The notes: generated by a model not told the origin, from the letters alone. A DNA stretch of 64,000 bases from Xenorhabdus yunnanensis (GCF_028598805.1 NZ_JAQRFI010000003.1:110055-174054), one strand, 5' to 3'. Positions 42,643-53,139 are shown, numbered from the stretch's first letter. Numbers and translations: made by a program.

Positions 42643-43863
42643 TTACTTATTGGAAGTGTTATTTTCTCTATATAAAGTGAAAATATCTGGAAGTAAAGTT
42701 ATTAAGCCAATCAGAGCCATACATACTCCAACCCATAATGGTGCTTGTAGTCCCCAGCCTAAATTAAGACAAAATCCACCAAGAAAAGAACCAATGACAA
42801 TACCAAGAGTAATCACAGAGGAATGAATAGTATTAACCAGTGGACGACCGTTAGCTGTTTGCATAACTCGAGTTACCATAGCTGGGTTCATAGTGACTCC
42901 AACTAATCCGATACCGATTATAGATAAGGCAGCAAGTAACTTTTTATCTGCAAATAAGCTAAATAGCAGGAGAAACAGAGTAAGAGAAATCAAGCCAATA
43001 GCTAATGTTATGATTGAATGGCGATCCGCTAGCTTACCAACCACGGCATTGCCTACAATTGTGGCAGCGCCATAGAGGGTAAGTAAAGTTGTGATCATGC
43101 CATCGCTATAGCCAGTTACTTCTTTTAATATTGGTGTGAAATAAGTAAATGCAGCAAAAGTTGCACCAATAATCAGCAGACTGGTGGAAAAAACATGCCA
43201 TAATTTTAGATTCTTTAATCCTCTCAATTCTGCCCGTAAGCTAGTGATGGCAAGTTTTGGGATTGAAGGAAGGTAAAATATACTGATAACACTCGCTATT
43301 GCTGCCAATACACTGATTGTCCAAAAACTCTCTCGCCAACCGACATATGTGCCTATCAAATTAGCCATGGGTAATCCTAAGATCGTTCCTAACATAATGC
43401 CGGAAAGCACAATTGAAATTGCCCATCCCCGAAGTTGTTCTTCTACGATTTCCACACAGATTGCCAGTGTAACGCCAAAGAAAGCTCCTGAAACAGCCCC
43501 AGTGATGATCCTTGCGACCATCAGCATAAGATATGAATTTGCAAGTGCTCCAACGACTTCACCGATAATGAAAATCATATATAGGATAATTAATGCTCTT
43601 TTAGGCGGTGTTTTTAATAATCCCATGGCTAGAAGTGGGCCTCCAAACGCCATAGCTAGCGCATATAAAGAAACAAGATAACCGATTTGAGAAATGGATA
43701 CGCCTAGATCGTATGCCATAATTGACACCATTCCCGTTACTTGAAATTCACTGGTTACCATAGCAAAGATGCCGATTGTCAGTATGTAGATAGCTAGGGG
43801 GAGAGATTTATGTTTTGCCGTAGTGCGGCAATGATTAGCAATATTGGGTCGTGGGTTTTCCAT
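42643..43863 (-). CDS. MFS efflux transporter (DHA1/AraJ-like)
   Basis: Twelve-helix drug:H+ antiporter of about 406 aa. Start chosen at ATG 43863 (MENPRPNIANH), since the longer frame to 43935 would overlap the shared operator region. Motif-A-like text lies after helix 2 (GLLKTPPKRALIILYM), and helix 5 has SGIMLGTILGLPMANLIG, the motif C region. A divergent TetR gene suggests regulated efflux of an unknown compound. Confidence 0.85.
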   Translation of the reverse strand: MENPRPNIANHCRTTAKHKSLPLAIYILTIGIFAMVTSEFQVTGMVSIMAYDLGVSISQIGYLVSLYALAMAFGGPLLAMGLLKTPPKRALIILYMIFIIGEVVGALANSYLMLMVARIITGAVSGAFFGVTLAICVEIVEEQLRGWAISIVLSGIMLGTILGLPMANLIGTYVGWRESFWTISVLAAIASVISIFYLPSIPKLAITSLRAELRGLKNLKLWHVFSTSLLIIGATFAAFTYFTPILKEVTGYSDGMITTLLTLYGAATIVGNAVVGKLADRHSIITLAIGLISLTLFLLLFSLFADKKLLAALSIIGIGLVGVTMNPAMVTRVMQTANGRPLVNTIHSSVITLGIVIGSFLGGFCLNLGWGLQAPLWVGVCMALIGLITLLPDIFTLYRENNTSNK

Positions 43864-43889
43864 ATTATCGTCTTTTGTTGAGAGTATTT

Positions 43890-43960
43890 TTGTAGTGGTA
43901 ATTACAAAATTATCTGACTTGCGAAAATGGATCAAGGTATTTATGTTATAGCCACTACAG
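43890..43960. promoter_or_regulatory. Divergent promoter region with paired operator-like sites
   Basis: TTGTAGTGGTAATTAC at 43890 and, on the other strand, CTGTAGTGGCTATAAC at 43960-43945 share the TGTAGTGG core in inverted orientation. They lie between the MFS and TetR genes and are likely binding sites of the TetR protein. Confidence 0.45.
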
Positions 43961-43978
43961 AAATAACGATGGGGACAT

Positions 43979-44572
43979 ATGATGGCACAACGAGGACGCC
44001 CTTTGAGCTTTGACCGTGATACTGCACTTCAACAGGCAATGGAGTTATTTTGGGCTAAGGGTTATGAAGGTACACAACTTGTTGATCTCACGGCTGTAAT
44101 GAATATCAATCCACCGAGCTTTTATTCAGCATTCGGCAGTAAGAAAAAAGCCTTTTATGCTGCGGTTGAACTTTATATTAAAACTGTAGGGGCTAAAGTG
44201 ATGGTCGGACTTAATGAAGCTGGCAGTATCAGGGAAGGAGTGCGATCAATGTTAGAATGCTCTGTCGATGTTGCTACTTCAAACCGGGCAGGTGGATGTT
44301 TGCTTATTCTGGGAATAGTTCATAATTCTCAGGAAAATGAGGATGTTTATGCCTATCTTAAAACAGTGCGTAAAAACACATTAGCAGTGATTTATCATCG
44401 GATAGAAAAAGGTATAGAAGATGGTGAATTATCCAATGAGATCGATGCTAGAAAATTGGCATCCTATTTTTTTGGAGTTATGCAGGCAATTTCATTGCAG
44501 GCACGTGATGGAGCCTCAAAAGATGAACTTATGGATTTGATTGAACCTGCGATGGCTGTAATATCTTCTTGA
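43979..44572 (+). CDS. TetR/AcrR-family repressor
   Basis: 197-aa regulator. The N-terminal helix-turn-helix is in VDLTAVMNINPPSFYSAFGS (about residues 38-57), preceded by RGRPLSFDRDTALQQAMELF. The C-terminal ligand and dimer domain includes GCLLILGIVHNS. It likely controls itself and the divergent MFS gene. GGGG lies upstream of two adjacent ATG codons. Confidence 0.87.
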   Translation: MMAQRGRPLSFDRDTALQQAMELFWAKGYEGTQLVDLTAVMNINPPSFYSAFGSKKKAFYAAVELYIKTVGAKVMVGLNEAGSIREGVRSMLECSVDVATSNRAGGCLLILGIVHNSQENEDVYAYLKTVRKNTLAVIYHRIEKGIEDGELSNEIDARKLASYFFGVMQAISLQARDGASKDELMDLIEPAMAVISS

Positions 44573-44623
44573 ATAAATTAATGTCAAAAAATTTTACTCC
44601 CCCGATGATCTTTTGCCACTTTA

Positions 44624-44878
44624 TCAATAGGTTGATTTACTGCTCAGTCGGTTGATCTGATTGCGGGTTTTTAATATTTCTTTGGCTTCGATTTTCATAT
44701 CTGGAACGTCCCTTGAACACCACCTAATGGTTGGTGGATCATAAAACGGGTATTTGGCAGCAAGTTGCTGATTAATTTTCCCTGTGATAATGATAGAACG
44801 TGATTTAATGAGCTGATTCCGAGTATATGGGGTTGTTGCCATCTCTTTTTCGTGTTTGTTTGTAAATTTGTCATACAT
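44624..44878 (-). pseudogene. Remnant of a ClpP-like protease gene
   Basis: An 84-codon frame starts with KSRSIIITGKINQQLAAK, the N-terminal beta-strand of ClpP-type subunits, then jumps to the end DMKIEAKEILKTRNQINRL, the handle helix. Between them another frame reads NTRFMIHQPLGGVQGT, the ClpP segment around the catalytic His. The catalytic Ser region is missing. So the gene has a large internal deletion and frameshifts. It resembles the ClpP-like proteins lacking phage context found in Xenorhabdus relatives; no activity expected. Confidence 0.7.
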
Positions 44879-45288
44879 TATTTTTTATCTCGTAATAAAT
44901 GATATTAGATATCTAAATAATATAGCTTTAAAAAACATTTTTCTAAAAAACCTGAACTTTATTTACCTTTTGTAACATCATCAAAAAAATTGAATTATTT
45001 TTTTAAAAAATTTAATTTTTTTAAGAAACTATAATGATATATATTTATATGCAGGATTTTTATAGTTATATAACACGTGTAACAAAATAAGATAAAATAA
45101 AAAAACCTCAATGTATTTATAGTTAGGTTTGGTTGTATATTATTAATTTCCTTCTGTAATATTTTTTAGAATTTTTTGTTTTTTATATCCGAAAGCGTGT
45201 GGGCTGATGTTTTATAAACAGCAATATTTACATATTGCCAATTGCATTAATTAGCTTAGATATAAATGTAATAAATTAGGAATGAATT
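44879..45288. other. AT-rich leader of the isocyanide operon
   Basis: About 410 bases, strongly AT-rich with runs of T, no reading frame. It should hold the promoter for isnA-isnB-GT; the sequence type suggests control by nucleoid proteins. I cannot place the -10 and -35 boxes with confidence. Confidence 0.55.
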
Positions 45289-46311
45289 ATGGAACGTTTT
45301 GACATAGAAGAAGTATCTAATAAAATTCTAAATGAGTTATTGCAATACCGGCGTCGTTTCCCTGAATCTGAACATACACTTCAATATGAAGAGAAAAAGG
45401 TTTTAGAGGTTCAATTGCCACGTATTCGTACATTTGTGGAACAAGGGAAACCTATAGAATGTATTTTGCCTGCATTTCCGACAAAATCACCAAACCCTAG
45501 AAAAGTATTGGGTAAGATGCCGGATATGGCAGAAAAATTGTCACTGATTTTTCTAAACTCCCTTTGTCAGCGTATTCAGCTTTATTATCCACCTGGAGCA
45601 AATATTGTTATTTGTTCTGATGGACATGTTTTTAGTGATCTTATTCATGTTGATGATGACACAATTACCCATTACCAATTAGAAATTGAAAAACTGTTGC
45701 ATGAACTGGGCGCGACTCATCTTTCGGTTTTTAATCTTGGGAACGTTGAATCACTAACTCAATATACCAGTGATTACGATCAACTACGTGAATTATTGGT
45801 TAGTCGCTATGCATCTTCAGTTGAAGAGATCAAAGAAACACTCAAAGAAAGCGAAGATGGAGTTCGATTATATCGGGCAATTACTCGTTTCCTTTATGAA
45901 GATAGTTTATTACCAGAATACACGGGTTCGAAAAATGCGTTGCAAAAGGATGCACGTCAGCGCGCTGTCGGAGTTATCCAACGTAGCTGGGCGTGGGGTA
46001 ATTTGCTGGCGGAGCAGTTCCCATTGGCGATCCGTCTTTCTATTCATCCACAGCCCGTCGACAGTATCAAAATTGGTATTCATATGATGCCGACCCGGGA
46101 TGATTGGTTGACGCCGTGGCATGGTGTGGCTGCCAATATTAATGGTCAGTTTGTGTTGATGAAAAGTGATGAAGTGAAAAAGATGAATGGAAAGCTAATC
46201 GAAATTCGGGGCATTCCAAGTCATTACTTGATTGAAACATTATCTGAAGAAAAACTGTTTGAAGAAAACCCGCAAACAGAATTCCAGACGACGGCAGCAC
46301 AAGCAGAATAA
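45289..46311 (+). CDS. isnA: Isocyanide synthase IsnA (PvcA family)
   Basis: Converts the amino group of tyrosine to an isonitrile using ribulose-5-phosphate carbon, the first step to rhabduscin. The 340-aa protein carries the PvcA/DIT1 pattern: ILPAFPTKSPNPRKVLGKMP near residue 63, VICSDGHVFSDLIHVDD near residue 106 and PWHGVAANINGQFVLMKS in the C-terminal half. GGAATGA precedes the ATG. With isnB and the glycosyltransferase it forms the operon described for Xenorhabdus nematophila. Confidence 0.92.
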   Translation: MERFDIEEVSNKILNELLQYRRRFPESEHTLQYEEKKVLEVQLPRIRTFVEQGKPIECILPAFPTKSPNPRKVLGKMPDMAEKLSLIFLNSLCQRIQLYYPPGANIVICSDGHVFSDLIHVDDDTITHYQLEIEKLLHELGATHLSVFNLGNVESLTQYTSDYDQLRELLVSRYASSVEEIKETLKESEDGVRLYRAITRFLYEDSLLPEYTGSKNALQKDARQRAVGVIQRSWAWGNLLAEQFPLAIRLSIHPQPVDSIKIGIHMMPTRDDWLTPWHGVAANINGQFVLMKSDEVKKMNGKLIEIRGIPSHYLIETLSEEKLFEENPQTEFQTTAAQAE

Positions 46312-46347
46312 CTCAGTGGTATAGCGCATTTTTGAGGGAAAAAAATC

Positions 46348-47217
46348 ATGAATACATATGAACTTGATTGTCATATTGAGTTGGTGAAACCTTTCGGAGT
46401 ATTTATTACTCCCAAGCATCCTGATCAGGATATTACCACACTGTCAGTTGATGCCTTGCGTGAATTGGCTCGTACTCATCTGCTGGTTGTATTACGTGGT
46501 TTTCGCTCCGGTTTTACGGATAAAGAAAAATTGACGGAATATTCCAATCGCTGGGGTGAAATCATGATGTGGTCATTTGGTACGGTATTGGATGTTATGG
46601 AACATCCCGAACCGTCTGACCATGTCCTGGACAGTAGTGGTGTGCCGTTGCATTGGGATGGGATGTATCGAGAGTCGATCCCTGAATTTCAGATATTTCA
46701 CTGTGTTTCTGCTCCCGAAGCTGCTCAGGGAGGACGTACTACATTTGTCAACACTGAACAATTGATTACCGATGCCAGTGATGATGAGCGCAATGCATGG
46801 AAAAATACCACCATTACTTACCGCACAAGCCGAGTGACACACTATGGTGGTGAAGTTGTTTCACCGTTGGTTTGTCTGCATCCTGACGGTAAAAAATGGG
46901 TGATGCGTTACAATGAGCCGATGGGAAAAGAAGATACGAAGTATGCTAATCATCACTCTGTGAAGATAGATGGAATATCACAGGAAGAACAACAGACACT
47001 TGAGGAAACATTGTATAACCGATTGTATGATCCGCGTTATTTTTATGCTCATCAATGGCAGTCTGGAGACATTGCGATTTGCGATAACTTCACTTTATTA
47101 CATGGACGTGAGGCCTTTATTTCCCTTTCTCCTCGCCATATTCAGCGGGTCCATATCCATGGCATGCCTGTGTGTGAAAATCACAGCTTTCGCACTATTT
47201 CTGTTTCCGGTTCCTGA
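46348..47217 (+). CDS. isnB: Fe(II)/2-oxoglutarate oxygenase IsnB (PvcB family)
   Basis: Decarboxylates and desaturates the isonitrile acid to the vinyl isonitrile. TauD-like fold of 289 aa. The iron ligands are His102 and Asp104 (PLHWDGMY) and a distal His252 (LLHGREAF), with Arg254 suited to bind 2-oxoglutarate. It follows isnA by 36 bases with GAGGG before the ATG. Confidence 0.92.
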   Translation: MNTYELDCHIELVKPFGVFITPKHPDQDITTLSVDALRELARTHLLVVLRGFRSGFTDKEKLTEYSNRWGEIMMWSFGTVLDVMEHPEPSDHVLDSSGVPLHWDGMYRESIPEFQIFHCVSAPEAAQGGRTTFVNTEQLITDASDDERNAWKNTTITYRTSRVTHYGGEVVSPLVCLHPDGKKWVMRYNEPMGKEDTKYANHHSVKIDGISQEEQQTLEETLYNRLYDPRYFYAHQWQSGDIAICDNFTLLHGREAFISLSPRHIQRVHIHGMPVCENHSFRTISVSGS

Positions 47218-47252
47218 CTGAGTAGAAGTTGTCTTGAAGGAGGTTTGATTTA

Positions 47253-48530
47253 ATGTCTCGTATTGTTTTAGCTACTGTTGCAACTCCTGGTCATGTTTTT
47301 CCAATCTTCACTATTGCGGAACATTTAATAGGACAGGGACATGATGTCACGATACTCAGTGGGTCTCTTTTTCAACAGCAAACGGAAGCGTTGGGAGCCA
47401 CTTTTGTTCCCTTCGATAAGCAAGTGGATGTTGATTACCGCTATCTGGAAAAATACTTTCCTGAACGGGCAGAACATCCACCGGGAAATACTCAGATGGC
47501 ACTGTCGTTAAGGCGGTTTTTTACTTCCCCTCTTCCCGTATTATCGAAGCAGTTGATGCAAGTGATCGAAGAGGGACAAGCTGATCTTCTGATTATCGAC
47601 AATACTTTTTATTCAGCGTTGCCACTATTGCAGAAATCGGCTGACGAACGTATTCCTGTCATTGCTATTGGTGTTACTCCGCTGCCGTGGTCATCAAGGG
47701 ATACCATATTCTGGGGGCCTAGAATTCCGCCTGAATTATTGCCTGCTGATTTAACACGTGAGCAATTAGTGGATGAGGAGACGCATCAATTAATCGAGCT
47801 GGTCAGGGAAGCATTCAATCAGTCGCTTGCTGCCGTGGATTGTGCACCACTGACCGGGGACCATAACGATGTTTTGATGAGCGGAGTTGATCGTTACTTG
47901 CAACTGGCAACACAATCATTTGAATTTCCACGTGATGATTTACCTGAGACAGTGGATTTTATCGGGTCATTGCCAGTGAAAGTGAAAGATGATGAAACGC
48001 AAATCAGTTGGCCGGATGAAAACCTGCCGTTGATCTTGGTGACCCAGGGAACACTGGCTAATATTGATTTTAGTCAGTTGATATTGCCGACTTTACGTGC
48101 GTTGGCAACTTTGCCGGTTCGGGTATTGGCAATTACCGGCGGCCGTTCTATTGATGCTTTGGGAGAAGAAATTCCAGAGAATGCCAGAGTGGTAGAGTAT
48201 CTCAATTTTGAACATTGGCTTCCTCGCGCATCAATTTTTATTACCAATGGTGGTTATGGTTCACTGAATTCTGCCATTCGTCACGGCGTACCTTTGGTGG
48301 TTGCGGGAACGGGAGATGGTAAATTGGAAGCTGTCGCTCGTGTTATCTGGTCACGTTGTGGTATCAGCCTGCATACTGATACACCGAGTGAACAGCAATT
48401 ATACAAAGCAGTGACAAGGATATTATCTTCCCCGATATGGCACCAGCAGTCACAAATCATTAAGGCAGATTATGATGCCCATAATGCTTTGGCATCAATA
48501 ACGCGTCACGTTAACGAATTGATTGCTTAA
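47253..48530 (+). CDS. GT1 glycosyltransferase of the rhabduscin operon
   Basis: UDP-sugar-dependent glycosyltransferase of 425 aa that should attach the amino-sugar to the phenol of the isonitrile aglycone. The N-terminal ATPGHVFPIFTIAEHLIGQG is the acceptor-domain start. The C-terminal donor loop reads HWLPRASIFITNGGYGSLNS with GVPLVVAGTGDGK, the macrolide/UGT signature. AAGGAGG precedes the ATG. Operon-terminal, followed by a strong terminator. Confidence 0.9.
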   Translation: MSRIVLATVATPGHVFPIFTIAEHLIGQGHDVTILSGSLFQQQTEALGATFVPFDKQVDVDYRYLEKYFPERAEHPPGNTQMALSLRRFFTSPLPVLSKQLMQVIEEGQADLLIIDNTFYSALPLLQKSADERIPVIAIGVTPLPWSSRDTIFWGPRIPPELLPADLTREQLVDEETHQLIELVREAFNQSLAAVDCAPLTGDHNDVLMSGVDRYLQLATQSFEFPRDDLPETVDFIGSLPVKVKDDETQISWPDENLPLILVTQGTLANIDFSQLILPTLRALATLPVRVLAITGGRSIDALGEEIPENARVVEYLNFEHWLPRASIFITNGGYGSLNSAIRHGVPLVVAGTGDGKLEAVARVIWSRCGISLHTDTPSEQQLYKAVTRILSSPIWHQQSQIIKADYDAHNALASITRHVNELIA

Positions 48531-48647
48531 TTGCTGAAGTAATATCATTTCTATCCGGCAGACTTGGAATAGCAGAACAGTTAACGAATTAGTTATTCAA
48601 AAGATAGAGATGATAGAAGGCTATAAAAATAGACGATTGTGAAAATA

Positions 48648-48678
48648 AAACGCGGCATGGTTTCTTGCCGCGTTTTTT
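48648..48678 (+). terminator. Terminator of the isocyanide operon
   Basis: AAACGCGGCA, 8-base loop, TGCCGCGTTT then TTT. Strong terminator; it also faces yceI. Confidence 0.9.
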
Positions 48679-48728
48679 ACTAAAAAGTAATCGCTTAAAT
48701 TAATATTAAAACGTTATCAGGGGGAAGA

Positions 48729-49325
48729 TCAGGCTTTTTCCCGTACCCCTTCAACAGAAATGATTAACTCGACTTCCTGAGATTTTGGTCCTAAATCACT
48801 TTTAATCTTAAAATCTTTCAATTTGATTTTTCCATTGGCCTCAAAGCCTGCGCGATATCCGCCCCATGGATCTTTGCCTTCTCCCACTAATTTGGCATTC
48901 AATGTCACGGGCTTGGTGACGCCATTTAATGTTAGATCACCGACGATGGTGTAATTTTCCCCTGTTTTTTTGACTTCGGTTGAAATGAATTTAGCTTCTG
49001 GATATTTTGCTGTATTCAAAAAATCGGCGCCGCGTAGATGCTTGTCACGCTCAGCATGGTTGGTATCGACACTATTTGTTTTAATAATGACATTGACTTT
49101 ATCTGTTGCGGGATTTTGTGCATCGAACGTAAAGTTGCCGTCAAATTTCTTGAAGCCCCCGTAAAGCCAGCTCATACCCAAATGTTGGATACGAAATTCA
49201 ATAAAGGCATGTTGACCTGCCGTGTCAAATTTATAGTCGGCAGCCATTGCTGAGCCAGTACCCATCAATAACATGCCTGCGGTCAGGCCGATTATCGACT
49301 TCTTGAGCCATTTCTTTTTAAACAT
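48729..49325 (-). CDS. yceI: YceI-family periplasmic protein
   Basis: Lipocalin-like protein thought to bind isoprenoid quinones or amides. 198 aa with signal peptide [20 protein letters not shown] ending at GSAMA. The mature sequence [36 protein letters not shown] and [20 protein letters not shown] are family features. It is the second gene after yceJ, 19 bases apart, as in E. coli. Confidence 0.93.
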   Translation of the reverse strand: MFKKKWLKKSIIGLTAGMLLMGTGSAMAADYKFDTAGQHAFIEFRIQHLGMSWLYGGFKKFDGNFTFDAQNPATDKVNVIIKTNSVDTNHAERDKHLRGADFLNTAKYPEAKFISTEVKKTGENYTIVGDLTLNGVTKPVTLNAKLVGEGKDPWGGYRAGFEANGKIKLKDFKIKSDLGPKSQEVELIISVEGVREKA

Positions 49326-49344
49326 AAGAGTGATTCTCCAGAAA

Positions 49345-49905
49345 TTATTTTATATCGGGATTGAAACCAAACATTCTTTTTAGGGTGATATCACGGTCGA
49401 TAAAATGGTGTTTTAGTGCAGCGAGACCATGCAGCAGGGAGAGCACCACGGCAATCCAAGCAAAATAAAGATGGATAATGCCAGCTGTATCAGCTTGAAT
49501 TCCTTGTTCAGTCAAAGTTGCGGGAACGTCAAACCACCCAAAAACACTGATGGAATCACCATCCGCAGTAGAAATCAGATATCCGCTGGCTAAGATGCCA
49601 AATAGGACAATATACAGTGTGAAATGTGCCAGTTTTGAACTGATGCGTGTAAATTGACTGTAGCTTGTCAATGGTTTTGGTGGTGGAGAAATAAATCGCC
49701 ATATAAGGCGAATAACCATGACAATGAAGATTAACATACCGATGCTTTTATGCAGCTCCGGTGCGCGATGATACCAAGTATCATAATAACTCAATGTCAC
49801 CATCCACAATCCAAGGGCAAACATCCCGTAAACGGCAAGGGCTACTAGCCAATGGATTAAAATAGAAATATGACCAAAGCGTGTGGAAGTATTTTTTAGC
49901 AGCAT
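49345..49905 (-). CDS. yceJ: Cytochrome b561 family protein YceJ
   Basis: Four-helix di-heme inner-membrane protein, 186 aa. Heme-ligand histidines can be assigned to [12 protein letters not shown] (helix 1), [15 protein letters not shown] (helix 2) and [16 protein letters not shown] (helix 4). Pairs with yceI, suggesting electron transfer linked to a quinone carried by YceI. Confidence 0.92.
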   Translation of the reverse strand: MLLKNTSTRFGHISILIHWLVALAVYGMFALGLWMVTLSYYDTWYHRAPELHKSIGMLIFIVMVIRLIWRFISPPPKPLTSYSQFTRISSKLAHFTLYIVLFGILASGYLISTADGDSISVFGWFDVPATLTEQGIQADTAGIIHLYFAWIAVVLSLLHGLAALKHHFIDRDITLKRMFGFNPDIK

Positions 49906-50406
49906 ACTGTTTCCTTATTTTTGATCACTTATATCCAATCGATTTCAGGTTGAAGTGTAGTGAACAAGTCAGCAACTTGAAAAACGGATATAAAGCGTAC
50001 TGGCAGCCCTAAAGTGTCATAAACATTAATAAAAAATTTAAGACATTATAGTAGATAAAAATTAAATTTTATTTTTATAAATCTCAAACAAATAATTTGT
50101 TTGAGAATGTCAAAATTTATCAACGATAAGATGGAATGGTAATGCTTTAGGTAAAATAAAGAAAATCAGATGGGTTGTTATATTCTTTTTGATTATTTCT
50201 TATAACCAACTATTTGTGGTTTTTTATGAGCTGAGTTTTTTGATTTCAGTTACTGTTTTAGTATGAAAAGATCATATGAAAAGATCAATTTTATTGTCTA
50301 TCTCTTTTTTCTTATTATGAGATGTTTTACTATTTTTTATGCAGTCACATCATTTGTCACAATATCATTTATTACGATATGATTTATAACTACAGAGAGA
50401 AAAACG
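49906..50406. other. Divergent intergenic region yceJ / gst
   Basis: About 500 bases, AT-rich, with short direct repeats (TGAAAAGATCA-like at 50262 and 50276; TCACATCATTTGTCACAATATC around 50345 exceeds one unit). It holds promoters of both genes. No gene or structured RNA recognised. Confidence 0.5.
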
Positions 50407-51036
50407 ATGTATACATTGTGGATAGCCAATAAAAACTATTCTTCTTGGTCACTGCGTCCGTGGATTTTGCTCAAGGCATTGGATATTCCTTTTAACGAGC
50501 AATTGAGTTTTTTTGATAGTGGCAAAAGTAGCTATGAAAAATTCAAAGCATTTTCACCTACGGGGTTGGTTCCTTGCTTGGTTGATGGAAACATTACGGT
50601 TTGGGATTCATTGGCAATTGCAGAATATATTGCTGAGGAGCATGCTAAAGTCTGGCCACCAGATAAAACAGCCAAAGCGTGGGCGAGAAGCGCCGCAGCA
50701 GAAATGCACTCTGGTTTTACGACATTACGTCAGGTTTGCGCAATGAATTGTTCTGTTCGAACGGAGTTGGATGAGATAACGCCAGAATTGCAGCGCGATA
50801 TTGAGCGAATCGATGCTCTTTGGGCAGAGGGGTTAACTAAATTTAGTGGTGAATGGCTAGCGGGAGATAAATTTACGGCTGTCGATGCGTTTTATGCTCC
50901 TGTGGCTTTACGCGCTCAAACTTATGGATTGAAATTTTCTGTTATTAGTCAGGGTTGGGTTGATCGCATATTGAAACATCCTGCGATGGCGGAATGGCTG
51001 GAATCTGCGGTAAAAGAACTTAAAATAGCATACTGA
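50407..51036 (+). CDS. Glutathione S-transferase family protein
   Basis: 209-aa protein with an N-terminal thioredoxin-like domain (YTLWIANKNYSSWSLRPWIL, where Ser-Ser-Trp-Ser-Leu-Arg marks the glutathione-activating serine) and an all-helical C-domain. ITVWDSLAIAEYIAEEH carries the conserved glutathione-binding D-S. Substrate unknown. Monocistronic, good AGAGAGAAAA leader. Confidence 0.87.
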   Translation: MYTLWIANKNYSSWSLRPWILLKALDIPFNEQLSFFDSGKSSYEKFKAFSPTGLVPCLVDGNITVWDSLAIAEYIAEEHAKVWPPDKTAKAWARSAAAEMHSGFTTLRQVCAMNCSVRTELDEITPELQRDIERIDALWAEGLTKFSGEWLAGDKFTAVDAFYAPVALRAQTYGLKFSVISQGWVDRILKHPAMAEWLESAVKELKIAY

Positions 51037-51082
51037 TATTCAATTTAGTCAGCTCTTAATAGTTAACTTGCTTATTAGAATA

Positions 51083-51110
51083 AAAAAAGCTCCGTGTAGG
51101 AAACGGAGCA
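51083..51110. terminator. Terminator between gst and prpE
   Basis: GCTCCGT, loop, ACGGAGC flanked on the minus strand by seven T, so it ends the prpBCDE transcript; it can also slow the convergent gst transcript. Confidence 0.8.
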
Positions 51111-51252
51111 TAATGGGTAAAATTAGCTGGGAAATGTAGTACATGGCTATAATAACCTAACTATACTAAACGTTAGTTAAACAAAATATCACTTACATAA
51201 AAAACATCTATCATCATGTTCAACAAGACTGTGGGGTAAAATGATGAAAGCT

Positions 51253-53139
51253 TTAATGGGAAATTGCATCTTTAATCACCGCCAATGAGGTGGGGTTCTC
51301 AATCAGGGCAATATCGCTGGGTTCACGACCTTCACAAATGGCCTGCATAGTGCGGCGCAACATTTTTCCAGAACGGGTTTTCGGTAATTGCGTCACAAAA
51401 TAGACCCGTGCCGGACGTCCAACGCTGCCGATTTTCTTATCCACTAATTCCATCAACGCTTTTTCCAATACAGTAAAATGGTCAGCACACTGGATTTCCC
51501 GTCCTTCTTTGAGAACAGCAAAAGCGACGGCTGCCTGTCCTTTTACTTCATCTTTAATACCAAGTACGGCAACTTCTGCCACATCTTCATGGCTGGCGAT
51601 GCACTCTTCGATTTCCCGTGTTCCTAAGCGGTGACCAGAAACGTTAATCACATCATCTGAACGTCCCAGAATAAAATAATAACCGTCGCTGTCACGGATC
51701 CCCCAGTCGAAAGTCGAATATACTTGCTGGTCAAAGTGTCGCCAATAAGTACTGATAAAACGGGCATTGTTGCCATAAATAGTCTGGATGCAACCGGGAG
51801 GCAAAGGTCCTTTGATGACCAGCATTCCTTTCTCATTAGCGTCGCATTCCTGTCCAGTCAGTTCGTTGATCAGTTTGACGTTAAAACCGTACATAGGAAA
51901 ACCTGTGCTACCAAAATGGCTTGGTCTGTCATCCAAACTCCGTGCAATCGCCATAATTGGCCAGCCTGTTTCAGTCTGCCAATAGTTATCAATCACAGGC
52001 ACATTGATGGTTTCGGCAATCCAACGGGCGGTATGCTCATCAAGAGGCTCTCCCGCTAAATAGAGCGCTTCAAGTGATGAGATATCATATTTGGCGATGC
52101 AGTCCGTAGGATATTTTTTTAGGACGCGGATTGCTGTAGGGGCGGAAAACATTCTGGTAACACGATATTTTTCGACAATCTGCCACCAAATACCCGCGTC
52201 CGGGCGTATCGGAAGCCCTTCATACATGACGGTTGCCATGCCGGCAATCAACGGAGCATAGATAATATAAGAGTGCCCGACAACCCAGCCGATATCCGAT
52301 GTACAAAAGAAAACGCCGTCGGCCTTACCACCAAAAATAACGTCCATTGATGTTGCCAGCGCCACAGCATAACCACCGACATCTCGCTGAACACCTTTCG
52401 GTGTGCCGGTTGTGCCTGATGTATAGAGCACGCAGGAGATTTCATTGGATTCAAGCCATGTAACGGGAACTTCCGCATCAAGATGTTTCTGGCGTAATGT
52501 AGCGAAATCCACATCTCGGCTATTCATCCAATTAATATCAGCCAGCCCGCGATCTAACATCAAAACATGGCGTGGCGTGTGTTTGGCCAGCTCAATGGCT
52601 TCATCCAGCAGGGGTTTATAGGGAATGATTTTGCCTCCACGTGAGCCGGCATCCGCAGAGACGACTAAAACCGGTTCGGCGTTATCTATTCGTGTGGCGA
52701 GACTGTGGGAAGCAAAACCACCAAATACCACTGAGTGGATCGCGCCAATACGGGCGCAGGCCAGTAAAATAAACAGAGCTTCGGCCACCATTGGCATATA
52801 AACAACAACACGGTCGCCTTTTTTCACGCCAAGGGACAACATCATAGCGGCAGCTCTATTCACTTCTTGATGTAATTCGTTATAGGTGAAAACGCGCTCG
52901 CTATTAGTTTCCGTTGAAATGGCAATCAGTGCCTTGGTGTCGGGTTGGCTTTCCAGCCAGCGATCCAGTGCGTTGTAACAGAGATTGGTTTTTCCTCCAC
53001 AAAACCAACGGGCAAAGGGTGGATTGCGATGATCCAACGTCTGTTCAAAAGGCTGTTGCCAGTGTATCCGTTTGGCTTGTTCAGCCCAAAAAGCATTGGG
53101 ATCATCAATCGAATGCTGATAGAAATCTTGGAATGACAT
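51253..53139 (-). CDS. prpE: Propionyl-CoA synthetase PrpE
   Basis: Activates propionate to propionyl-CoA for the methylcitrate cycle. Start chosen at 53139 (MSFQDFYQHS) since AGGAGAG lies just before it; the frame extends 5 codons further. Motifs: ATP-binding YTSGTTGTPKGVQRD, YWQTETGWP, and the C-terminal Lys in PKTRSGKMLRR, whose acetylation or propionylation controls the family. 628 aa. Last gene of the operon. Confidence 0.96.
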   Translation of the reverse strand: MSFQDFYQHSIDDPNAFWAEQAKRIHWQQPFEQTLDHRNPPFARWFCGGKTNLCYNALDRWLESQPDTKALIAISTETNSERVFTYNELHQEVNRAAAMMLSLGVKKGDRVVVYMPMVAEALFILLACARIGAIHSVVFGGFASHSLATRIDNAEPVLVVSADAGSRGGKIIPYKPLLDEAIELAKHTPRHVLMLDRGLADINWMNSRDVDFATLRQKHLDAEVPVTWLESNEISCVLYTSGTTGTPKGVQRDVGGYAVALATSMDVIFGGKADGVFFCTSDIGWVVGHSYIIYAPLIAGMATVMYEGLPIRPDAGIWWQIVEKYRVTRMFSAPTAIRVLKKYPTDCIAKYDISSLEALYLAGEPLDEHTARWIAETINVPVIDNYWQTETGWPIMAIARSLDDRPSHFGSTGFPMYGFNVKLINELTGQECDANEKGMLVIKGPLPPGCIQTIYGNNARFISTYWRHFDQQVYSTFDWGIRDSDGYYFILGRSDDVINVSGHRLGTREIEECIASHEDVAEVAVLGIKDEVKGQAAVAFAVLKEGREIQCADHFTVLEKALMELVDKKIGSVGRPARVYFVTQLPKTRSGKMLRRTMQAICEGREPSDIALIENPTSLAVIKDAISH

